A DNA stretch of 64,000 nt, from NCBI RefSeq assembly GCF_015477835.1, contig NZ_JADLQN010000003.1, forward strand, positions 558,001 through 622,000, given 5' to 3'. Every line of letters starts with the position of its first letter. The first letter of the stretch is position 1. The position numbers were made by a program, and so were the translations under genes. Source of the stretch: Nocardia higoensis. GTDB taxonomy: Bacteria > Actinomycetota > Actinomycetes > Mycobacteriales > Mycobacteriaceae. The notes beneath the pieces were generated by a model. That model had not been told where the DNA came from and did no database searches. It worked only from the letters and a program-made list of their open reading frames with translations. Below, in pieces: positions 8,869 to 17,151 of the stretch.

Positions 8869-9906
8869 ATGCGATTCGGCAGGGCCGCCGCGCCGAACAG
8901 AGTCCCGTCCGGTAAGCGAGGCGCACCTCGCGGTTGGCGTCATCGGATCCTGGCAGTGGGTGCCGCCGCGCTGGCGCTACCGGTCGCCGCCGGAGTGGCG
9001 GCCCCGACGGTCGCGACCGCCGCTCCCGTGCACGCCCCGGTGCTGCGCGCGCCGGCCGGTGGATACGAAGAGCTGATGGTCCCCTCCTCCATGGGCCCGA
9101 TCAAGGTCCAGGTGCAGTGGGCCTCGCGTGGCGGCAGCGCCGCGCTGTACCTGCTCGACGGTATGCGGGCGCGCGACGACCGCAACGCCTGGTCTTTCGA
9201 GACCAACGCCATCGATCAGTTCAAGGACGCCAACATCACCCTGGTGATGCCGGTCGGCGGCGAGTCCAGCTTCTACACCGACTGGTACGCCCCCTCCAGC
9301 ACCAACGGCCAGAAGACCACCTACAAGTGGGAAACCTTCCTGACCGAAGAGCTGCCGAATTTCCTTGCCGGATACGGCGTCTCCAAGACCAACAACGCCG
9401 TCGCCGGTCTGTCCATGGGCGGCAGCGCCGCGCTGGCACTGGCCGCCTACCACCGCGATCAGTTCAAGTACGCCGCGTCCTACTCCGGCTACCTGAACAT
9501 CTCGGCGCCGGGCATGCGTGAGGCGATCCGCATCGCGATGCTGGACGCGGGCCGCTACAACGTCGACTCGATGGCCGCTCCGTGGAGCCCGCAGTGGCTG
9601 CGGATGGACCCGTTCGTGTTCGCGCCGCAGCTGCGTGGCCTGCCGATGTACATCTCGGCCTCCAGCGGCCTGCCGGGTCAGCACGATCGCCCGGCCTCGG
9701 CCGTCGGCGTGTTCAACACCGGCAACGCGATGGCGCTGGAAGCGCTTTCGCTGGTCAACACCCGCGCCTTCCAGGTCCGCCTGAAGTCGCTGAACATCCC
9801 GGCGTTCTTCAACTTCCCGGCCACCGGCACGCACTCCTGGAAGTACTGGGAGTCGGAGCTGTGGAACTCGCGTCAGGGCATCCTGGACGCCACCGGCGCC
9901 TGGTGA
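8869..9906 (+). CDS. Secreted mycolyltransferase (antigen 85 family), third
   Basis: 345-residue antigen 85-type mycolyltransferase, more divergent from the two before it than they are from each other. The signal peptide has a basic start and a hydrophobic core at about residues 26-50, with an AxA-type cleavage site near TAAP. The mature N-terminus YEELMVPSSMGPIKVQVQW is closest in style to the classical FbpA/B/C proteins. The nucleophile is S182 in GLSMGGS; the conserved glutamate is in MALEALSLVNTRAF and the histidine in GTHSWKYWES. It lacks the Gly/Ser insert of its neighbours. Two strong hairpins follow it, so it is probably monocistronic. Confidence 0.92.
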   Translation: MRFGRAAAPNRVPSGKRGAPRGWRHRILAVGAAALALPVAAGVAAPTVATAAPVHAPVLRAPAGGYEELMVPSSMGPIKVQVQWASRGGSAALYLLDGMRARDDRNAWSFETNAIDQFKDANITLVMPVGGESSFYTDWYAPSSTNGQKTTYKWETFLTEELPNFLAGYGVSKTNNAVAGLSMGGSAALALAAYHRDQFKYAASYSGYLNISAPGMREAIRIAMLDAGRYNVDSMAAPWSPQWLRMDPFVFAPQLRGLPMYISASSGLPGQHDRPASAVGVFNTGNAMALEALSLVNTRAFQVRLKSLNIPAFFNFPATGTHSWKYWESELWNSRQGILDATGAW

Positions 9907-9929
9907 CCACCGCACCCACCGTCTGAGAT

Positions 9930-9953
9930 CGGCCGGTCCGCGTGGACCGGCCG
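9930..9953. terminator. Hairpin after the third mycolyltransferase gene
   Basis: Perfect 10-bp stem (9930-9939 with 9944-9953) with a GCGT loop. There is no T-run, so it probably acts together with the larger hairpin just downstream. Confidence 0.6.
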
Positions 9954-9961
9954 CCGAGACC

Positions 9962-10001
9962 ACGAGGCCGTCGCTTCCGAATTCGGAAGCGACGGCCTCG
10001 T
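9962..10001. terminator. Strong terminator hairpin
   Basis: Perfect 18-bp inverted repeat (9962-9979 with 9984-10001) around an AATT centre, followed by TTCGTTCGT. It ends transcription of the gene at 8869. Confidence 0.8.
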
Positions 10002-10053
10002 TCGTTCGTCCGGTGACGTCGAGTGTCGAGGGCGGAGGCAGCGCTCGCGTGCT

Positions 10054-10067
10054 GTGAGTGATATCAC
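10054..10067. promoter_or_regulatory. Candidate operator upstream of the LGFP mycolyltransferase gene
   Basis: GTGAGTGATATCAC, with a perfect 10-bp palindrome GTGATATCAC at 10058-10067, lies 112 bp before the start codon. Twelve of 14 bases match the motif at 7161-7174. A GTGATA half-site also occurs at 5778-5783 before the first paralogue. Confidence 0.4.
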
Positions 10068-10178
10068 CACACGAGCGGCTGCCGCGTCGCTTCCGGGAGG
10101 TGTCCGTTCCGGTCACCGCTGGCTCACACGCGGCGTGCCTTACCCGGAATCCCGCTGCGACCGGGGTACAAACAGCGG

Positions 10179-12053
10179 GTGGCCGGATTTGCTTGGAGTA
10201 AGCCGAGTCGGCGCCGCGGTGGCGGTGTCCGGTCGATCATCGGTGGATTCGCCCTGCTCGCCGCGCTGACTGTGCTGCCGGCAGCGATCACGACGACCCC
10301 GATGAGTGGGAAAGCGGCCGCTCAGCCGACGGCGGCGGCTTCCTCAGCAACTGTCCAGCAGGCGGTCTGGCTGAACGACCGGCGGGTGACGCTGTGGGTC
10401 ACCTCGCCCGCCATGGGCGCCCCCGTGCAGGTGCAGCTGCTGCTCGCGCGCGACTGGAATGCCAGGCCCGACACCAGGTTTCCGGTCCTGTTCCTGCTGG
10501 ACGGATTGCGCGCCGACGACGACGAGAGCGGCTGGACCAAGGATTCCGGCGCCGCGGAGTTCTTCGCCGACAAGAACGTGACCGTGGTGCTCCCGGTGGG
10601 CGGCCAGTCCAGCTTCTATGCCGACTGGCTGCGTCCGGACAACGGGCGCAACTACCAGTGGGAGACCTTCCTGACCAAGGAGCTGCCGCCGCTGCTGGAG
10701 AGCCAGTGGCGCGCCACCGACGTACGCGGTCTGGCCGGGCTGTCGATGGGCGGCACCGCGGCGATGTTCCTGGCCGGACGAAACCCGTCGTTCGCGCGCT
10801 ACGCCGCGTCCTACTCCGGTTTCCTCACCACCACGACCCTGGGCATGCCGCAGGCCATCGGGTTCGCCATGCGCGACGCGGGCGGTTTCGACTCCGATGC
10901 CATGTGGGGCCCGCCGTCGAACCCGGAGTGGGCCGCGCACGACCCGTATCTGTTGGCCGACAAGCTCGCGGGCGTCAGCCTCTACATCTCCAGCGGCAGC
11001 GGCAGCACGGGGCCGTTCGACCAGGCCTCCGGCATCCCCGGCGTGAGCACCAACTACGCGGGTACCGGGCTGGAGATCTTGTCCAGGCTGACCTCCCAGA
11101 ACTTCGTGACCAGGCTGAGCGAGCTGAAGATCCCGGCGACGGTGAACTACCGCCCCTCCGGCACCCACAGCTGGCCGTACTGGGATTTCGAGATGCGGCA
11201 GTCCTGGCCGCAGGCCGCGGCGGCGCTGGCCGTGGAGCCGGAAAAGCCCGCGTGCGCTCCCGGCGGCGCGATCGGGCAGGTGGTGCAGGGCAACGGCTGG
11301 CTGGGCGAATGCCTCACCAGCGAGTACGTGGTGCGCGGCGGGGTGGCCCAGGACTTCCGGGGCGGGCGGGTGTTCTTCTCGGCCGAGAGCGGCGCGCACG
11401 TGGTCACGGGCATGATCGGCGGTGGTTACCAGGCCGCGGGTGGCCCGAACGGTGTGCTCGGCCTGCCGACCGGGGGTGAGCGCGATCTGGGCGACGGCCG
11501 AGGTCGGGTGCAGTCCTTCCAGCGCGGCGCGCTGTACTGGACCCCGCAGACCGGCGCGCAGGTGGTGCGCGGGGCGATCCTCGACGAATGGGGCAAGCAG
11601 GGGTACGAGCGCGGCCCGGCCGGTTACCCGATCGGTCCGGAGGTCCAGACGCCGAACAAGGCGGGCGCGGTGCAGGCCTTCGAGGGCGGGCCGTTCTACT
11701 ACAGCCCGAACACCGGGGTGTTCCGGGTGCAAGGGCTGATCCTGGGCAAATTCGCGCAGATGGGATACGAGAGCAGCTGGCTCGGCTTCCCCGCGGCGGA
11801 GGAGGCTCCGCTGAAGGACCTGGGCCGGTTCAGCCGGTTCGAGGGCGGCAGCGTCTACTGGAGCCCGTTGTCGGGCGCCTGGGCGGTGCGCAACGGCCCG
11901 ATCATGGACGCCTGGCAGTCCCAGGGCTTCGAGAACGGCAGGCTCGGTTTCCCGATCAGTGACGAATTCCCGGTCTCCGGCGGTGTGCAGCAGAACTTCC
12001 AGGCCGGGTTCGTCACCGTGCGCGACGGCAAGGCGGAGATTCACTCCGTCTGA
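10179..12053 (+). CDS. Mycolyltransferase fused to C-terminal LGFP repeats
   Basis: 624-residue two-part secreted protein. Residues 1 to about 50 form a signal region (SRRRGGG, then a hydrophobic segment ending near KAAAQ). Residues 60-350 are an antigen 85-type alpha/beta hydrolase with nucleophile S189 in GLSMGGT and a histidine in GTHSWPYWDFE. Residues 370-624 carry about four LGFP repeats (cores GVLGLPTGGE, AGYPIGPE, WLGFPAAEE, RLGFPISDE), a module thought to bind cell-wall arabinogalactan. This resembles corynebacterial PS1/Cmt proteins, so it probably mycolates wall-bound substrates while anchored. It occupies the place fbpD/mpt51 (Rv3803c) has in M. tuberculosis. The GTG start is chosen because it begins the signal peptide. 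Confidence 0.9.
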   Translation: MAGFAWSKPSRRRGGGVRSIIGGFALLAALTVLPAAITTTPMSGKAAAQPTAAASSATVQQAVWLNDRRVTLWVTSPAMGAPVQVQLLLARDWNARPDTRFPVLFLLDGLRADDDESGWTKDSGAAEFFADKNVTVVLPVGGQSSFYADWLRPDNGRNYQWETFLTKELPPLLESQWRATDVRGLAGLSMGGTAAMFLAGRNPSFARYAASYSGFLTTTTLGMPQAIGFAMRDAGGFDSDAMWGPPSNPEWAAHDPYLLADKLAGVSLYISSGSGSTGPFDQASGIPGVSTNYAGTGLEILSRLTSQNFVTRLSELKIPATVNYRPSGTHSWPYWDFEMRQSWPQAAAALAVEPEKPACAPGGAIGQVVQGNGWLGECLTSEYVVRGGVAQDFRGGRVFFSAESGAHVVTGMIGGGYQAAGGPNGVLGLPTGGERDLGDGRGRVQSFQRGALYWTPQTGAQVVRGAILDEWGKQGYERGPAGYPIGPEVQTPNKAGAVQAFEGGPFYYSPNTGVFRVQGLILGKFAQMGYESSWLGFPAAEEAPLKDLGRFSRFEGGSVYWSPLSGAWAVRNGPIMDAWQSQGFENGRLGFPISDEFPVSGGVQQNFQAGFVTVRDGKAEIHSV

Positions 12054-12073
12054 CCGGCTCCGGTCGATGCCGC

Positions 12074-12079
12074 TACCCT
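12074..12079 (+). promoter_or_regulatory. Possible -10 element of the lipoprotein gene
   Basis: TACCCT fits the TANNNT actinobacterial -10 pattern, 47 bp before the ATG at 12127. No clear -35 or Shine-Dalgarno is seen, so this is a weak call. Confidence 0.3.
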
Positions 12080-12126
12080 GGGGGCCGACCGAACCCCCTT
12101 GCGCACAGATCGAGGACACCACATAC

Positions 12127-12681
12127 ATGCACCGGATTCGTGGAAAGGTTTTCGGCGTCGCGGTGGCGATCGCGGCCACCGGTCTGCTCGCCGCCTGCGG
12201 CGATGACGATTCGACCGCGTCGAGCACGCCGACGTTGAGCACCACGGCGACCTCGTCGGCCGCCGCTTCCAGCTCCGCGGAGGGCGAGCCCGCGAGCCCC
12301 GCTCCCGAATCTCCCGCGCCCGCGCCGGAGCAGGCGGAGCAGCAGCCGGAGCAGCAGACCGACACCGCCGCCCCCGAGCGGCCGCAGCCGGTGCCGGACG
12401 AGCAGATCCCCGAGGCCGACACCTCCGGCCTCAGCGACAAGGACAAGCAGTACCTGGCCGCGCTCGAGGAGAAGGGCATCAAGCCCTCCAGCCCGGACAT
12501 CGCGCTCAGCGTCGCCACCTACGTCTGTCAGGGTGTGGCCGCGGGCGCCGCCGAGAGCGACCTGACCACCTTCGTCAACGCGATGGCGGGTTCGGACGCG
12601 GCCTTCGATCCGTCGAAGATGCCGGTCGAGGAAGCAGGCCGGATCTACATCGACACCGCCAAGCAGACCTACTGCCAGTGA
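12127..12681 (+). CDS. Lipoprotein with DUF732-like C-terminal domain
   Basis: 184-residue predicted lipoprotein: a short signal with lipobox LLAAC (acylated Cys at residue 25), then a long disordered stretch rich in Ser, Ala, Glu, Pro and Gln (residues 30-95). The small C-terminal domain contains PDIALSVATYVCQGVAAG and a terminal cysteine (TYCQ); two cysteines that could pair are typical of DUF732 proteins. Function is unknown. Its stop overlaps the GTG of the lipase gene (GTGA), so the two are translationally coupled. That suggests it helps or anchors the lipase at the membrane, which is inference. The ATG at 12127 is chosen because it begins the signal peptide. Confidence 0.8.
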   Translation: MHRIRGKVFGVAVAIAATGLLAACGDDDSTASSTPTLSTTATSSAAASSSAEGEPASPAPESPAPAPEQAEQQPEQQTDTAAPERPQPVPDEQIPEADTSGLSDKDKQYLAALEEKGIKPSSPDIALSVATYVCQGVAAGAAESDLTTFVNAMAGSDAAFDPSKMPVEEAGRIYIDTAKQTYCQ

Positions 12682-13664
12682 GCGCACGTCGCGGGCGGCC
12701 GACCACCCACCGGTTCCGGCCGGTGGGATGTCTGCCGGTGCTGTTGATCGCCGCGCTGCTGATCGCGGTGATCGTGCTGCTGTGGTATCTGCTGGCGGGC
12801 AGGCTGCGCGTACCCGGTCCGGGACCGCAGCCGCCCGGCCCGCCGACCAGTCAACCGGCGAGTTGCCCTGACGTGCAACTCATCTCGGTGCCGGGCACCT
12901 GGGAATCCAGCAGCGCCGACGACCCGCGCAATCCGACGGCCAACCCGCTGTCGCTGATGCTCAATGTCACCGGACCGCTGCGCGAACAGTTCCCGGCGCA
13001 GCGCCTGGACGTCTACACCGTGCCGTACGTGGCCCAGTTCTCCAATCCGGTGGCGATCCCGCCGGACGGGCAGCAGTCCTACAACAACAGCCGCTCCGAG
13101 GGCACCACGCGCACCGTCGCCGCGCTGACCGAGCGGGCGCGGGAATGTCCCTTGACCACCTACGTGCTGGCCGGCTTCTCCCAGGGCGCGGTCATCGTCG
13201 GCGACGTGGCCGAGCGGATCGGCGCGGGCGAGGGCCCGGTGCCCGCCGACAAGGTGCTCGGCGTCGCGCTGATCGCCGACGGCAGGCGCACCGGCGCGTC
13301 CGGACCGGGTCAGGCCGTCGAGATCGGCCCGCCGCCGCCGGGCGAGGGCGCCGAGGTCGCGCTGAACGGCTTGAAGGTGCCGGGAATCACCATGACCGGC
13401 GCGCGCTCGGGCTTCGGCGAGCTTGCCGAGCGCACCTACACCATCTGCGCGCCCGGCGACATGATCTGCGATTCGCCCAGGCAGGCGCTGAGCCCGGTGA
13501 ACTGGATTCCCAGCGTGCTGAGCCTGGTGCGCGCGGCCGGAAATCCGGTGCACGCGCTGTACAACACCTACGCCGTCGACGAGAACGGCACGACCGCCAC
13601 CCAGTGGACGGCGGACTGGGCGAGCGGCCTGATCCAGGGCGCGCCCTATCCACCGCATTCCTGA
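12678..13664 (+). CDS. culp6: Cutinase-like membrane lipase/thioesterase (Culp6, Rv3802c type)
   Basis: Serine hydrolase of the cutinase-like family, anchored by one N-terminal transmembrane helix (about residues 18-38) with the catalytic domain outside. The nucleophile is S168 in AGFSQGAV, the aspartate is probably in ICAPGDMICD, and the histidine in NPVHALYNTYA. The flanking cysteines of the ICAPGDMICD loop are conserved as in cutinases. The mycobacterial orthologue is an essential phospholipase/thioesterase linked to the mycolate pathway and lies beside fadD32 and pks13. Here it is separated from fadD32 by an oxidoreductase gene. Start: GTG overlapping the previous stop. Confidence 0.9.
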   Translation: MSARRGRPTTHRFRPVGCLPVLLIAALLIAVIVLLWYLLAGRLRVPGPGPQPPGPPTSQPASCPDVQLISVPGTWESSSADDPRNPTANPLSLMLNVTGPLREQFPAQRLDVYTVPYVAQFSNPVAIPPDGQQSYNNSRSEGTTRTVAALTERARECPLTTYVLAGFSQGAVIVGDVAERIGAGEGPVPADKVLGVALIADGRRTGASGPGQAVEIGPPPPGEGAEVALNGLKVPGITMTGARSGFGELAERTYTICAPGDMICDSPRQALSPVNWIPSVLSLVRAAGNPVHALYNTYAVDENGTTATQWTADWASGLIQGAPYPPHS

Positions 13665-13910
13665 TCAGGCCATTGCCGACCAGCGCATCGCCGATCACCG
13701 CAGTCCCGACCGGCACAACCTCGACCACCCACCACAACCATGAGCTCACACAACACCGGTAACCCTGGTTCTGTGCCGGGCCAACCGGTGCGGTGACAAC
13801 CGCACGACACATCACCGGAACGCTGTAAAGTGCGCTGGTGATCGCGACCGGCCCCCGATCCCGGGAAGGCCGTCGAGCCGCATTTTCCGCACAGCCAGGA
13901 GCATGTATCC

Positions 13911-14930
13911 ATGACACAAGCCGCCGCACCGGCCGGTGAGCTGACCGCTTTGGGCACGCCGCTGCGCCCGTTTCGTTTCGCGGCCGCGGGCGAAGGGAAC
14001 AAGCAGGAGGGCGGCGCTCGCAAGTTCGTTCAACTGGCGCAGCAGGCCGAGGAGTACGGCTACGACACCTTCGTCGTGCCCGACCACCTCGGCGACCAGA
14101 TCGGACCGATCGCCGCGCTGGGCGCCCTGACCCAGGCCACCGAGAAGATCCGGCTCGGTACATCGGTGCTGGCCAACGGCTTTCGGCACCCGGTGGTGCT
14201 GGCCAAGGATCTGGCCACCATCGACGTGCTGTCCAAGGGCCGCCTCGAGGTCGGCGTGGGCGCGGGCTGGAAGCAGGACGAGTTCCTCGCCGCGGGCCTG
14301 CCCTACGAGTCCCCGGGCGTGCGTCTGGCCAAGCTCGACGAGACCCTGACCATCCTGGATGTGCTGCTGCGTGGCCAGGAGTGCACCTTCTCGGGCAAGT
14401 ACTACCAGGTCGACGGGGTCAAGGGGACTCCGCGCCCGCGGCAGGGTCCGCGCCCGCCGCTGTGCACCGGCGGCGGCGGCCCGAAGATGCTGCGCCTGGC
14501 GGCCAAGCACGCCGACATCGTCTCGGTGGTGCCGATGACCACAAAGAACGGCAAGGGCCTGCTCTCGGGGATTACCCTCGAGAAGGCGATCGAGAAGGTG
14601 AACCTGGTCAGGGAAGCGGCAGGCGACCGATTCGCCGACATCGAACTGAACTGGGCGATCACCGCAGTCGTCATCACCGACGACAGGGAGAAGACCGCCG
14701 AGATGGCATTGTCCGCGCTGGAGCGGGGCCTGGCCCCCGACCTCGAGGTGGATGTGAAGCTCACGGTCGAGGAATTGCTGGACTCGCCCTACGTGGCGAT
14801 CGGCAGTTTCGAGGAGATCGCCGAGCAGATCAAACGGGTGCGCAAGCTCACGTCGATGTCCTACGTCGGCATCTATCCCACGCAGATGGACGCATTCGCT
14901 CCTGTCATCCCCCTGCTGAGGGATGAGTGA
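13911..14930 (+). CDS. LLM-class flavin/F420-dependent oxidoreductase
   Basis: 339-residue TIM-barrel protein of the luciferase-like monooxygenase superfamily, resembling the actinobacterial F420-dependent group. Visible family features are YDTFVVPDHLG, LAKDLATIDVLSKGRLEVGVGAGW and the phosphate-binding stretch TGGGGPKMLRLAAKHADIV. The substrate is unknown. It lies between culp6 and fadD32, which are neighbours in M. tuberculosis, so it is an insertion in an otherwise conserved block. It has its own 246-bp upstream region (a possible -10, TAAAGT, at 13826) and an AGGAG site upstream of the ATG. A role in the envelope pathway would be a guess from position only. Confidence 0.82.
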   Translation: MTQAAAPAGELTALGTPLRPFRFAAAGEGNKQEGGARKFVQLAQQAEEYGYDTFVVPDHLGDQIGPIAALGALTQATEKIRLGTSVLANGFRHPVVLAKDLATIDVLSKGRLEVGVGAGWKQDEFLAAGLPYESPGVRLAKLDETLTILDVLLRGQECTFSGKYYQVDGVKGTPRPRQGPRPPLCTGGGGPKMLRLAAKHADIVSVVPMTTKNGKGLLSGITLEKAIEKVNLVREAAGDRFADIELNWAITAVVITDDREKTAEMALSALERGLAPDLEVDVKLTVEELLDSPYVAIGSFEEIAEQIKRVRKLTSMSYVGIYPTQMDAFAPVIPLLRDE

Positions 14931-15122
14931 GCGGGTCTTCTCTGTAACATGACCCTGGTTTGAGGACATCTAGCCGATAAGGCGGTCACCGCGCAGACCG
15001 CATGAAATCTGCAGGTTGACTCTGCGACATAGAGCACCCGCGGGCGAAAGCGAGTCGGGGCCCCACAGATACCAACGGCGGTGTCGCCGTCATGCTGCGT
15101 GTGCCTCGGAGGAGAAGAAGGA

Positions 15123-17039
15123 ATGGACGAGACTTTCGACGACTACCTGGACGAAACCGGGAACATCACTATTCCCGAGGGTCAGACCCTGGTTGATCAC
15201 GTCGAGAAGCACACCCGCAACGACGCGAACACGCTCGCGTACCGCTATATCGACTATTCGCGAGAACGCGATGGCGAGGTGCACGAGCTGACGTGGCAAC
15301 AGTTCGGTGTCCGGCTGCGCGCGGTGGCCGCCCGACTCCAGCAGGTGACCAAGCCGGGTGATCGGGTCGCGATCCTCGCCCCCCAGGGCCTGGACTACGT
15401 GGTTTCCTTCTTCGCCGCCATCTACGCCGGCGCCATCTCGGTGCCGCTGTTCGATCCGGACGAGCCCGGCCACACCGATCGACTGCACGCCGTGCTCGGC
15501 GACTGCGAGCCCTCGGCCATCCTGACGGCGGGTTCCTCCGCCGCGGGCGTGCGCCAGTTCTTCCGCTCGCTGCCCGCCGCCCAGCGCCCGCGCATCATCG
15601 CCGTGGACGCGATCCCCGACAGCGTCGGGGACAGCTGGGTGCGCCCGGACATCTCGATCGACGACATCGCCTACCTGCAGTACACCTCGGGCTCGACCCG
15701 GGTGCCCGCGGGCGTGGAGATCACCCACCGGGCGGTCGCCACCAACCTGCTGCAGATGGTCGACGCGCTGAACCTGGACTGGAACTCGCGCGGGGTCACC
15801 TGGCTGCCGCTGTTCCACGACATGGGTCTGCTGACGGTGATCCTGCCCGCGGTCGGCGGCAAGTACATCACCATCATGTCGCCGAGCGCGTTCGTGCGCC
15901 GCCCGTACCGCTGGATCAAGGAGCTCGCCGCGGTCTCCGACGGCGCGGGCACCTTCGCGGCCGCGCCGAACTTCGCCTTCGAGCACGCCGCCGCGCGCGG
16001 TCTGCCCCGCAACGGCGAAACCCTGGACCTGTCCAACGTCCTGGGCCTGATCAACGGCAGCGAACCGGTGACCACGTCCTCGATGAAGAAGTTCAACGAG
16101 GCGTTCGCCCCCTACGGTCTGCCCAAGACCGCCATCAAGCCCTGCTACGGCATGGCCGAGGCCACCCTGTTCGTCTCGGCCACCAAGGCCGAGGACGAGG
16201 CCAAGGTGACCTACGTGGATCGGGCCGAACTCAACGCGGGTCGCATGGTCAAGGTGGAGCAGGGCGCGGAGAACGCCATCGCGCAGGTCTCCTGCGGCTA
16301 CGTGGCGCTGTCGCAGTGGGCCGTGATCGTGGACCCGGAGACCGTCGAGAGCGACGGCGGCGGCCACGAACTGCCCGACGGCCGGGTCGGCGAGATCTGG
16401 CTGCACGGCAACAACATGGGCATCGGCTACTGGAACCGCCCGGATGAGACCCAGAAGACCTTCCGCAACCGGGTCACCGAGCGGGTCGCCGAAGGCAGCC
16501 ACGCCGAGGGCACCGCCGCGGACGCGAACTGGATGCGCACCGGCGACTACGGCGTGTACTTCGACGGTGAGCTCTACATCACCGGCCGGGTGAAGGATCT
16601 GGTCATCGTCGACGGCCGCAATCACTACCCGCAGGACCTCGAGTACTCCGCGCAGGAGGCGAGCAACGCGCTGCGGCCCGGCTTCGTCGCCGCGTTCTCG
16701 GTGCCCGCCAACCAGCTGCCCGCCGAGGTCTTCGAATCCGGCAGCCACTCGGGTCTGAATTTCGACGCCGACGACGCCTCCGAACAGCTGGTCATCGTGG
16801 CCGAGCGTGGTCCGGGCGCGGGCAAGGCCGATCCCGGCCCGATCAGCGACGCGGTGCGTGCGGCTGTCTCCCAGCGTCACGGCGTCACCGTGCGTGACGT
16901 GCTGTTGGTGCCCGCGGGTTCGATCCCGCGGACCTCCAGCGGCAAGATCGCGCGCCGCGCCTGCAAGACCGCTTATCTCGAGGGAACGCTGCGGGGTGGT
17001 TACACCCAGCAGGCTTTCCCCGATGCACCGGAAGAGTAA
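15123..17039 (+). CDS. fadD32: Long-chain fatty acyl-AMP ligase FadD32
   Basis: Activates the meromycolic acid as acyl-AMP and loads it onto the N-terminal ACP of Pks13. The 638-residue product matches the family length (637 in M. tuberculosis). The adenylate-forming P-loop is [12 protein letters not shown] (residues 187-198), the A5-type motif is [12 protein letters not shown], and [37 protein letters not shown] and the C-terminal lysine motif [12 protein letters not shown] follow. The ATG at 15123 is preceded by GGAGGAGAAGAAGG, a very strong binding site; an in-frame GTG 42 bp earlier is rejected. In 14931-15122 I see no gene and no certain promoter. Confidence 0.96.
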   Translation: MDETFDDYLDETGNITIPEGQTLVDHVEKHTRNDANTLAYRYIDYSRERDGEVHELTWQQFGVRLRAVAARLQQVTKPGDRVAILAPQGLDYVVSFFAAIYAGAISVPLFDPDEPGHTDRLHAVLGDCEPSAILTAGSSAAGVRQFFRSLPAAQRPRIIAVDAIPDSVGDSWVRPDISIDDIAYLQYTSGSTRVPAGVEITHRAVATNLLQMVDALNLDWNSRGVTWLPLFHDMGLLTVILPAVGGKYITIMSPSAFVRRPYRWIKELAAVSDGAGTFAAAPNFAFEHAAARGLPRNGETLDLSNVLGLINGSEPVTTSSMKKFNEAFAPYGLPKTAIKPCYGMAEATLFVSATKAEDEAKVTYVDRAELNAGRMVKVEQGAENAIAQVSCGYVALSQWAVIVDPETVESDGGGHELPDGRVGEIWLHGNNMGIGYWNRPDETQKTFRNRVTERVAEGSHAEGTAADANWMRTGDYGVYFDGELYITGRVKDLVIVDGRNHYPQDLEYSAQEASNALRPGFVAAFSVPANQLPAEVFESGSHSGLNFDADDASEQLVIVAERGPGAGKADPGPISDAVRAAVSQRHGVTVRDVLLVPAGSIPRTSSGKIARRACKTAYLEGTLRGGYTQQAFPDAPEE

Positions 17040-17151
17040 TTCGCAAGGGTGAGCTTCGACCGCTGGTCGTCGGCGCTCGGCGGGGAATCGGTCCCGGTCG
17101 AGCGCCGATTTGCGGCGCGCCTGGTACGCAGACGAGTAGCTTGAGGAATTG

